Under the pieces are notes generated by a model. The model saw only the letters and a program-made list of their open reading frames with translations. It did not search any database and was not told the DNA's origin. From Sulfuriferula sp. AH1 (GTDB lineage Bacteria; Pseudomonadota; Gammaproteobacteria; Burkholderiales; Sulfuriferulaceae), in the NCBI RefSeq assembly GCF_002162035.1, contig NZ_CP021138.1:1798001-1862000 (forward strand): 64,000 nt of DNA. The letters are read 5' to 3'. Each line of letters opens with the position of its first letter. Within the stretch, counting starts at the first letter, position 1. The position numbers and the translations under genes were made by a program. Below are positions 1-7,500 of the stretch, one piece after another.

Positions 1-389
1 TTGGCGGCGTCGAATATGTCGTCTGGATCAGGGTGTTCGTTCTCAGGCCAACTCAAAGTAAAACGGAATAAGGGATCTAAGCATCGCGTGTTGCGCGATG
101 AAACAACATTCATTTCTATTGTGGCAGTCGTAATATCAATCACGCCATTGGTACTAATGGCAATACACTTTACCTTGTTAGCTGTTTTATAACCTGGGTA
201 GACGTAATTCTGGATCTGGTCAAAGATGCTGGAAAGCCGCTGCATTTTTTTCAGAATTTTATTCCCTGGGATGCCGCAGATAATGTTGTTGAATGGCTGG
301 CTATCGCTGGATCTTTGCTGTCGTTTGGCGGCGATGCGTGGGATCAAAATATTCTCCTTGCGTGTATTAATTCATTATTTACAGAGTGA
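1..389 (+). pseudogene. Element-derived ORF fragments, unrecognised
   Basis: Two overlapping open stretches lie here. One runs from the window edge to 192 and ends in a hydrophobic segment (about residues 38-63). The other is open from 102 to a TGA at 387-389 and encodes a plausible protein tail with the stretch DNVVEWLAIAGSLL, but it has no ATG, GTG or TTG until very late. The pattern fits a frameshifted or truncated gene of the integrative element, or small phage-type membrane genes whose upstream part lies outside the window. I recognise no family, so this marks probable coding remnants only. Confidence 0.2.
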
Positions 390-437
390 TTCGTAGGGGT
401 GGTAGTGAAAACCGTCTTTATTCCATAAGTAGTTATT

Positions 438-722
438 TCATAACTCATATGTCGATAGAGATTTGCGCAGTTCCGCTACGTTCCATGCTGATATATGCGG
501 AGTTATTTTACGGGGTGCCGGCAATGTGCCGCGTTTTACCATTCGCCAGACAGTTGCCGCAGAACAACCGAACAACCCCTGAACCACAGCTTGCCGAACA
601 TTCGCTGAGTCGGGCAATGAATCGAAGTTTTTGAGAGCATCGGGGATCATGCTCGTGTTCCCGTTTTTATTGCTTAAAGGAATAATATTGCGATTTTTTA
701 CTTCAAGTTTTATATGCTTCAT
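438..722 (-). CDS. AlpA-like helix-turn-helix regulator
   Basis: A 94-residue protein. The centre (about residues 42-70) contains GCSAATVWRMVKRGTLPAP, which fits the AlpA/excisionase helix-turn-helix family: a short HTH followed by the basic wing that precedes an 'APRKI...W' motif. AlpA-type proteins usually regulate the integrase or act as excision factors of P4-like elements, and a P4-type integrase lies 1.1 kb downstream on the same strand. An AAAGGTGA Shine-Dalgarno sequence stands a few bases before the ATG. The last residues after AELRKSL are not conserved-looking. The family call is sound; the role in excision is inferred from context. Confidence 0.65.
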   Translation of the reverse strand: MKHIKLEVKNRNIIPLSNKNGNTSMIPDALKNFDSLPDSANVRQAVVQGLFGCSAATVWRMVKRGTLPAPRKITPHISAWNVAELRKSLSTYEL

Positions 723-911
723 TTTTAATCACCTTTGTAATGTCTATATTAATCATAAAATTTACGAGCATTGCCGCAGCACTCCCACTCGGCGGTGATA
801 CACTGATCAAAATAGAGTTTAATGATTGTTATTTGAAACAGCATCTCCCGAATTCAGCTAAATTGTACTGATTTCGGCGATTGACAATTCTAACGATAAG
901 TGTTTTGAATC

Positions 912-1850
912 ATGGGTAATAAAAAAAATGAAGACAAATGGCTTCCCGCCACCCCTCTGAGGATCAAGGCATTTGCTTGTTCACTTTTGCCTGATGTTGA
1001 TGATCATCTTGGGCAGGGGGTCAAGACACGGGGTATTCAACAAATTTTGTCGATGCTTAAAAATCCAATAAACAACATATCTGAAACAACAATTAGGAGT
1101 TGGCTAGCTGGGGAAAAACAACCCAGCAAGTTATATGTCAATTGGATTAAGCAGGGATTGCCAGAATGCGCAGATTGGCTGGAACCAGATCTTGATTCTT
1201 CGTCGTTGCGTCGATTTATTTGTGCATTGGATATTTGGGGCTCCCGGATTGACAGCCCCAGAAGAAAATTGGATACAGCTTCATCGGTCATAACCGTTGG
1301 GAAAGGCTTGGCTGTTTTGGCAAAACGTTGGGGCCCTACTCCAATTAAATATAGTTTGTATGACGCCATCATTCCAAGTCTAAAGCGCCTTGTTCCTCAC
1401 CAAATTTCTCCCACTCTCTATCAATCTTTCAATCCTTTTTCATTAATGGAATTTATGTTTAGATGTGGCCCTTACCTTGAATTAACTAGTGATGAGTTCA
1501 CAGAATGGGCCATTGATCTTGCGTCATTGACCTTAATAACTGAAGCATTTATTGAGGGAACATCGATGGATGAACGGCGTTATTCTGGGGCAGGAGGGGA
1601 TTACAGTCGTTTAACCTATCGTATTTTCTTTCTAGGTCATGGGAATTGGCCCAATTTAGAGTCCGTGAAAGAAGAGTTGGAGCTCTTCGCCCCTGTGTTC
1701 GAAGATTCTGCAATAGACTACCCCCAATATCTGATGAGAGCACGAAAGGTGATTGAGCATGAATTGCTGTCTATCGGTAGCGACTTGTCGATTGTAAAAG
1801 AACTTTCATATCGTATTAAAGATCGCAACAGGATGTGGTCGGAACCCTAG
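912..1850 (+). CDS. Hypothetical protein, integrative-element cargo
   Basis: A 312-residue soluble protein with no signal peptide or membrane segment. Residues about 50-80 (ISETTIRSWLAGEKQPS) look like a helix-turn-helix with a basic tail, so DNA binding is possible; the rest is helical and unrecognised. The gene is convergent with the integrase and the two stop codons share one CTAG palindrome at 1847-1850, giving a 4 bp overlap. AT-rich codon use differs from the chromosomal genes farther right and fits recently acquired cargo. The place next to an integrase suggests a defence, toxin or regulatory function, but no catalytic motif supports a choice. Confidence 0.6.
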   Translation: MGNKKNEDKWLPATPLRIKAFACSLLPDVDDHLGQGVKTRGIQQILSMLKNPINNISETTIRSWLAGEKQPSKLYVNWIKQGLPECADWLEPDLDSSSLRRFICALDIWGSRIDSPRRKLDTASSVITVGKGLAVLAKRWGPTPIKYSLYDAIIPSLKRLVPHQISPTLYQSFNPFSLMEFMFRCGPYLELTSDEFTEWAIDLASLTLITEAFIEGTSMDERRYSGAGGDYSRLTYRIFFLGHGNWPNLESVKEELELFAPVFEDSAIDYPQYLMRARKVIEHELLSIGSDLSIVKELSYRIKDRNRMWSEP

Positions 1851-3163
1851 GCACACACGACCGAGGTAAAGCGCACTTCGTCACGCAGAAGTAACTCTAG
1901 CCGTTCACCCAGCAAGCGCCATGCTTCGGCCTGTTCGGCTTCTAGCTTTTGGCGCTGGTATATGCGTAAAAGCTTGTTCTGTTCGACATGGTTAAGACAT
2001 TTTTCAATGACGTCTGGCCTAGTGCCAAGAATCCCCATCATCGTTGCCCCAGTGCGCCGTAAATCGTGGGGAGTCCACTTCCCACCGGGAAATACCAGTG
2101 CATTGATATTCAAGCTGCGGCATTTCATAGGCGGTTTGTCACCGCGTTGCCGGTCACCAATCTGCTTTGCTAATGACTTCACGCAAACGTGCTGATCGGT
2201 CCATCTTGCAGGTAATACCCATGGGCTTTTGACAGCCAGCGCTTTCAGTACTTCGAATTGGCGAGCGGCAAAGGGGGAAAGATAAATGGTATGTTCTTTT
2301 GCATTTTTTGAGTTTTCAGGCGGTATACGCCACATTCCACTATTTTGATCAACATCCTGCCATTTTGCCTGGCTGATTTCACCCACACGGCAGCAGGTAG
2401 AAAGCATGACCCATACTGCAGCGGTGCTTGACTCAGTCATCCGAGCAGTCTTCAACTTATGGGGCAGTCCTTTGATTTCCATCTCGGAAAGGATACGATC
2501 ACGTTCAACTTTTTTTCCAAAACTATCACGCTTAAGTCGGCTAGTCGGATCTTGCTCAACTATGTCACGTTCTATGGCGTAGCCGAACATTTGCCGAATA
2601 TCCCCCAGCAAATTGCGAGCGACAATAGGAGCGCCGCGTTCCACTACGCTATCCAGCACGGCGACCACCATTGATCGAGTTACTTCCTCAGCTGGCAAAG
2701 CACCAAGTGCTGGAAGAACATCTTTTTCGAAGCTACGCCTGACCTCAGCTCCCTTATCTTTTCGATTTTTGAGTTCTCGTTTTTCCCATCCTTCGAAGAG
2801 GTCGAGAACAGTCATTCTTGCTTGTTGAGTTGCCATTTCAGCCGCTTTACGTTTGGCTTCATCCTTCTTTTCTCTCACAGGGTCAATGCCGTCCTTGCGC
2901 TTAACCTTTTGCTCCGCTGCTTTCAAGCGTGCGTCATTCAAGGAAAGGCCAGGGTATAGCCCTAGGTCAAACCACTGAGTTTTGTTATCTGTGGCTTTGT
3001 ACCGGTACAACCAAGTTTTGCTGCCAGATAAGCGAACTCGAAGATATAAGCACTTCCCGTCATTAAGGAATAAATCCGCGCGGTCTGTCTTGGCATGTTG
3101 AATTTGTCGGTCAGTCAAAGCCAAAGTAACACTCCTCAAAATTGGTGACACTTTTGGTGACAC
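1847..3163 (-). CDS. P4-type tyrosine integrase
   Basis: A 438-residue site-specific recombinase with an N-terminal DUF4102-type arm-binding domain (LTDRQIQHAKTDR...LYLRV), a central SAM-like domain and a C-terminal catalytic domain. The catalytic residues are visible: Arg in CRVGE near 257, HDLRRTG near 363, and H...Y in LNHVEQNKLLRIYQR with the nucleophile Tyr near 401. The length is typical. It lies about 130 bp from a tRNA-Arg 3' end, the expected attachment site for this family, and reads away from it. The first codons (MSPKVSP) overlap a perfect 12 bp tandem repeat. The gene appears intact, so the element may still be able to excise. Confidence 0.92.
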   Translation of the reverse strand: MSPKVSPILRSVTLALTDRQIQHAKTDRADLFLNDGKCLYLRVRLSGSKTWLYRYKATDNKTQWFDLGLYPGLSLNDARLKAAEQKVKRKDGIDPVREKKDEAKRKAAEMATQQARMTVLDLFEGWEKRELKNRKDKGAEVRRSFEKDVLPALGALPAEEVTRSMVVAVLDSVVERGAPIVARNLLGDIRQMFGYAIERDIVEQDPTSRLKRDSFGKKVERDRILSEMEIKGLPHKLKTARMTESSTAAVWVMLSTCCRVGEISQAKWQDVDQNSGMWRIPPENSKNAKEHTIYLSPFAARQFEVLKALAVKSPWVLPARWTDQHVCVKSLAKQIGDRQRGDKPPMKCRSLNINALVFPGGKWTPHDLRRTGATMMGILGTRPDVIEKCLNHVEQNKLLRIYQRQKLEAEQAEAWRLLGERLELLLRDEVRFTSVVCA

Positions 3164-3167
3164 TTTT
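3144..3167. repeat. Two-copy 12 bp direct repeat at integrase start
   Basis: GGTGACACTTTT occurs twice in immediate tandem, and a weaker copy, AGTAACACT, lies about 20 bp to the left. The repeat covers the first codons of the integrase, encoding the SPKVSP-type repeat. Directly repeated sites next to integrase genes often serve as arm-type recombinase or excisionase sites. Similar 12 bp periodic pairs appear at 3399, 26969 and 27186. Confidence 0.6.
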
Positions 3168-3294
3168 GCATAAGATTTGACGACATTCTATGCGTCGAGG
3201 TGAGACGATGCAATATAAATATAATAATTAAAACATATATATATGATTACTGTCTGATATGGGGTGATACGGCTTGGGGCGGTCTTATACCTAA

Positions 3295-3339
3295 CTACGA
3301 ACCAAGGGGTCAGGAGTTCGAATCTCTTCGGGCGCACCA
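3295..3339 (+). other. Attachment site: tRNA-Arg(ACG) 3' end
   Basis: The sequence gives an anticodon loop CTACGAA, then a T arm (AGGAG, TTCGAAT, CTCTT), the 3' acceptor strand CGGGCGC, discriminator A and CCA. This is the 3' part of a tRNA-Arg with anticodon ACG. The bases upstream do not pair to make an anticodon stem, D arm or 5' acceptor (GCGCCCG is absent), so the gene is not complete here. This is the usual product of integration into a tRNA: the element ends at this 3' copy and the complete tRNA should lie beyond the left window edge. The left boundary of the identity segment is uncertain. Confidence 0.8.
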
Positions 3340-3347
3340 ATAAATTC

Positions 3348-3383
3348 AAAGGCCTACAGCTTAGTCACTGTAGGCCTTTTTTA
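3348..3383 (+). terminator. Rho-independent terminator after tRNA-Arg end
   Basis: AAAGGCCTACAG and CTGTAGGCCTTT form a 12 bp stem around an 8-base loop, followed by a T run. It lies 9 bases after the tRNA CCA and is presumably the native terminator of the tRNA-Arg gene left behind by integration. Confidence 0.85.
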
Positions 3384-3390
3384 TTTTCTT

Positions 3391-3468
3391 ATGGCTATGG
3401 GTACACTCATGGGTACACTTGGAAAATCCTACAATACCAATAAAATTAGATCGGACATCAGACGCTGA
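3391..3468 (+). pseudogene. Remnant start of a second integrase
   Basis: An ORF of 25 codons begins MAMGTLMGTLGKS and stops at 3468. The tandem GTL repeat at the start, its position just after a tRNA terminator and its direction away from the tRNA resemble the first codons of many tRNA-associated tyrosine integrases. The rest of such a gene is not present. I read it as the 5' stump of a lost integrase from a second element at the same tRNA. The support is pattern similarity only. Confidence 0.4.
3399..3422. repeat. Two-copy 12 bp direct repeat
   Basis: GGGTACACTCAT is followed by GGGTACACTTGG, two copies with a 12 bp period. The core GGxxACACT is shared with the repeat at the start of the intact integrase (3144-3167) and with the pair at 26969-26992. 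Confidence 0.55.
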
Positions 3469-3627
3469 AAATAGCATTGTCAGCTTTCGTTCCAACGCAC
3501 CCTAGATGAGATACCATTTGTAATTTGGTCATCACAATACGACGGATAAAAGACGCAAAATAATTAAATTGTCTAACCCTAGAGTGGCTTATACTTACCG
3601 CAATAATCAGCTTCTGCCTTTGCTAAC

Positions 3628-4570
3628 TTGGATGAGCACTACAGAATGTCTATAGATCAGCTTGCAGATCTAACCCAGCCACAACGCGACCGGCTCGCGT
3701 TCGTAGAGTTGCGCGTGCGCTTCATCGGGGATATCCGTCGCCAGGACCGGGTATGGCGTTTTGGTATTCAGTCAGCCGCAGTCACCCGGGATCTTGCTCT
3801 CTACAAGAAGTTGGCGCCGGGCAACATTGATTACGACTCCAAGGGTAAGTCCTACGTCCTCGGACCGGATTTCCATCCCGTCTTCGCCCCCCCACTGATC
3901 GAGTGCTTTCTTGGCTAACCCAGGGTTTTGGCGATGGCGAGCCTGTACGGCTCAAGGCGTGGATCGCACGCGAAACCCCGTCGCGGCTAACTCAGCCGGA
4001 TCTGGATGTGCTCGCTTCGGTAACCCGAGCAATCCATCAGGAGTGTCCGCTGGCGATCGAATATCACTCAATTACCAGTGGGCGCGTACAGATCGAGAAA
4101 TTGTCCCCTTTGCCCTGCTCAATAACGGCTCGCGTTGGCACGTCCGCGCTTTTGACCGGAAGAGCCAGAATTTTCGTGATTTTCGTCATTACCCGGATCA
4201 AAAATCCGATCGTGCCAACGCGCGCCGGTGCAGTCGCATGAGCGAAGTGTTCAGGATATTCAGTGGACCCGTATCGTTGAGCTGGAATTGGTGCCGCACC
4301 ACGACCAGCCACGACCAGCCACGTCCTGAGATCACGGAAATGGACTACGGCATGGATGGCGGGGGCCTGCGCATGAAGCTGCGTGCCGCCACAGCCGGCT
4401 ACACCCTGCGCCAGTGGAACGTAGATTGCTCACCTGATCACAGCCTGCGCGGCCATGAGTATCGCTTGTGGCTGAAGGATTGCCTGGCTATCTACGGTGT
4501 AAAGAACGCAATTTTAGCTCCTGGTTATAAAACACAAGAACAAAACTCTTTAGACACGGAGATCGACTAA
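3628..4570 (+). pseudogene. Broken WYL-domain regulator, BrxR/CapW type
   Basis: Pieces of one protein of about 300 residues are spread over all three forward frames. Frame 1 (3628-3900) has the winged-helix part, with FIGDIRR, RFGIQSAAVTRDLALYK and LAPGNIDYD. Frame 3 continues with WLTQGFGDGEPVRLKAWIA and QPDLDVLASVTRAIHQ. Frame 2 carries the WYL core REIVPFALLNNGSRWHVRAF, and later LRGHEYRLWLKD and YGVKNAILAPGY. At least four frameshifts separate them; one is a 10 bp tandem duplication (4301-4310 = 4311-4320). This family (BrxR, CapW) represses phage-defence operons such as BREX and CBASS. Here it stands just before a helicase-nuclease gene on the same strand and was probably its regulator. 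It cannot now make a normal protein. Confidence 0.8.
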
Positions 4571-4593
4571 ATGATTGGAGCGCTCCGCTCGCC

Positions 4594-7500
4594 TTGGCCA
4601 AAGATAAAAAAATGGCGGCCGTGAAGATGGAATCTACTACGCTCACTTCGGCATTAGAGCAATTGCGGCTAAAGCTCTTAGACCTTACCGGCCGAAACCG
4701 TCTGATTAATTTCAAACACACGGCTGGTAAGTCGCTCCAATTTGTCGAGGGACACCCCGCCGCTATATATCAAAAACTAGTCGAAGCAAACAACAAAGCC
4801 AGCATAAGTGTTCTAGGCCTACCCGAACCAACCAAACGGGACTGGGTTGAACGTAACGGTCGCCTGCAACGCCCAGAACCTCGAGAGTGGGCAAAGTCCG
4901 CAGGTATCTCTACGGGGTACGACATTTCAGGCGCAGAAGAGGGCTCAGATGAGTCGAATGTCCGGGCGTTGATGTACCCAGATGATCTCGCCAAGCACTG
5001 CCGAAAAATCGAGCGTGAGGCCACGCTGGCGATTGAAGAAACTGGCGCTAATATGCTGTTCTTGGTGCTGGGGTTCTTGGAGTTTCCCGACCAACGAGGC
5101 AGCGACAAGATATTCACGGCGCCCTTGATCAGCATTCCGGTATCGCTGCAAAAGAAAGAAGTTTCAGGCATCCAGCAGTTTTCGCTCCAGTACACTGGCG
5201 ACGACATCTCGGAGAACCTCTCATTACGAGAAAAGCTGCGAAACGACTTTGGGCTGGTTTTGCCCGAGCTTGCCGAAGAACAGATTGATGTCAACGGCTA
5301 CTTCACCGAAATTCAGTCGATCATCAAAAAACAACCTGATTTCGCCCTCAAGCACCGCGTTTCCCTGTGCTTGCTCAGTTTCAGCAACATGCTGCTTGTT
5401 CGGGATCTGGACCCAAGCAAATGGCCACAAAACGGTGAGGAAAATTCCCTAATTGACCATCCGATCGTCCGTGAGGTGTTCGAGGGTCGAGCAGATGATG
5501 GTGGAGTCGGTCTGGGCATTGCCGAAGAACACCTAGTGGAAGAAGGCCCTGGGGCGAGCATTCCACTCGTTTATGACGCCGACAGCTCCCAGCACAGCGC
5601 CCTCATTGATGTCCTGTCCCTCAAGAAGAATCTGGTCATCGAAGGCCCACCGGGAACAGGTAAGTCGCAGACCATCACCAACTTGATCGCCGCCTGCCTT
5701 GCTGAAGGCAAGAAGGTGCTCTTCGTCGCTGAAAAGTTGGCTGCCCTTGAAGTCGTGAAAAATCGCCTCTCGTTGGCTGGACTTGACCCGTTTGTGCTCG
5801 AACTGCACAGCAACAAGACCAACAAGAAACGGGTCTTGGAGGAAATCGCCAAGCGAACCAGCTTCAGGCCTCACCATCTCAATGACCTTCCTCGCCTGCA
5901 ACAGCAGTTGGAAGCTCACCGTAAAGATCTCAAAGCCTACACAGACCTGATCAACTCCATTGCTCATAACGCGTTTGGATTGACACTTCATCAGATTATG
6001 TGGCGTGCTGAAAAGCACCGCCAAGGAATCAGCAATGAAGAAAGCATGTTGAGCCAGATCAACATCGGTGATGCGACTCAGATTTCTGAATTTGAGTTCG
6101 GTCGGCGCATGGACTGTCTTAGTTACCTAGGCTCTCAATACAAGTCCGTTGGAGGCTTCGATCCAAGCTGTACCTTCTGGGGATTCTACCCTGATCGCCT
6201 GATCCCAGGTGATGAAGTCAAGATCACACAGCTTTTTGAGACTGCTGATGTTTGGGGGCAATCTTTGGTTGATGCTTCGAAGCACTTTTCGCAGGTGCTC
6301 GGAGGTCGAGTTCATAACCTCTCATTGGCATTCTGTGGTGAGCAGTTGGCCGTGCTCAACCGCCTGCTTGGGACTACCAATCAGCAATTGCCGCTGCACC
6401 TGATCCCCGGATTCTTTGAAAATGATGAGACAGGGGTGAAAGCCGCTCAAGCGATTGATTTATTCGCCAAACAAGTCGAGCAGTTCCACGGCCTTGAGGG
6501 AGCCGTCAAAACAGCATTTAAGCTGGAATCCAACGTCACCAAGCCTTGTGCAGATGACATCAAGGGCCTGCAACGACTAGCGGAGAGCCTGGGGGCAGAG
6601 CTAGGCACTCTCAATGACCTTCGAATCCTGCATCAACAGCTCGTTGAGACCACAAGCAAGCTCTCGACAGCTAATGCCACCCTGATCAATTTCCTCGGCG
6701 GGAAAAATATCCCCTATGACGGGTCGAAGCAGAAGCTGGAGCAGCTGTGCAGTTTCACAGACCTCGTGCTGGATGCCCCAGAAGAGCACTTTCATCTCCA
6801 AACGCCCGGAATGACCCGCGATGGCGCAGTCCAAGCCATTGATCAATTGCTCACCCTTCAGGGAGAGTGGACTGGCCTCCAAAAGGAACTAGGCGAATCG
6901 CTCTATGTGGACACATTGCCGCACGAAGGAGATATCAAGCAAGCCATCTTGGCGCTACGCGAAGGGGATGCCTGGTATCGCATCTTCCAAGGACGGTGGC
7001 GCAAGGCAGTAGGGCTGCACAAAGCGCTCCAGCGCACCAAGCTAAAAATGCCTAGCCAGAAGCGTCTGGAACAGCTCGAGCAAATCATCAAACTGATCGG
7101 GCTTAAAGAGCATTGGAAGACATCGCCGACATGGACACAGTTTTTCAGCTTCCCTGCGCCTGCTACTCCGACACCCTTAGAGGGATACCTTACGTTGGCG
7201 CGATGGAATCGCGAAATTAAAGTTGCCTCAGAGGATATCCAAGCCGTACTGATTGACCCGATCAGCTTCACAGCCGATCAAGCACGCGCCCTACGCCGTG
7301 AGTTCTCAACGGCCAAGCTGGAGATCACAGCTGTAATTGCAGCCTTCAAGGGCATCAACGAGAAACTCAAGCGCCTCTCTGAGTTCAGCGGAAGTCATCT
7401 AGTCGAAAAGGTGATCGAGAAGACTGATGAATTTACAGAGGCCCTCGAGGACCGTTTCGAATGGCTGGAATTGGAGGCACGAAGCCGAGCCACCTTCGGC

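Noticed and set aside
3240-3339. A complete tRNA gene
   Set aside because: The T arm and 3' acceptor are good but the anticodon stem, D arm and matching 5' acceptor are absent; only the 3' end copy is present.
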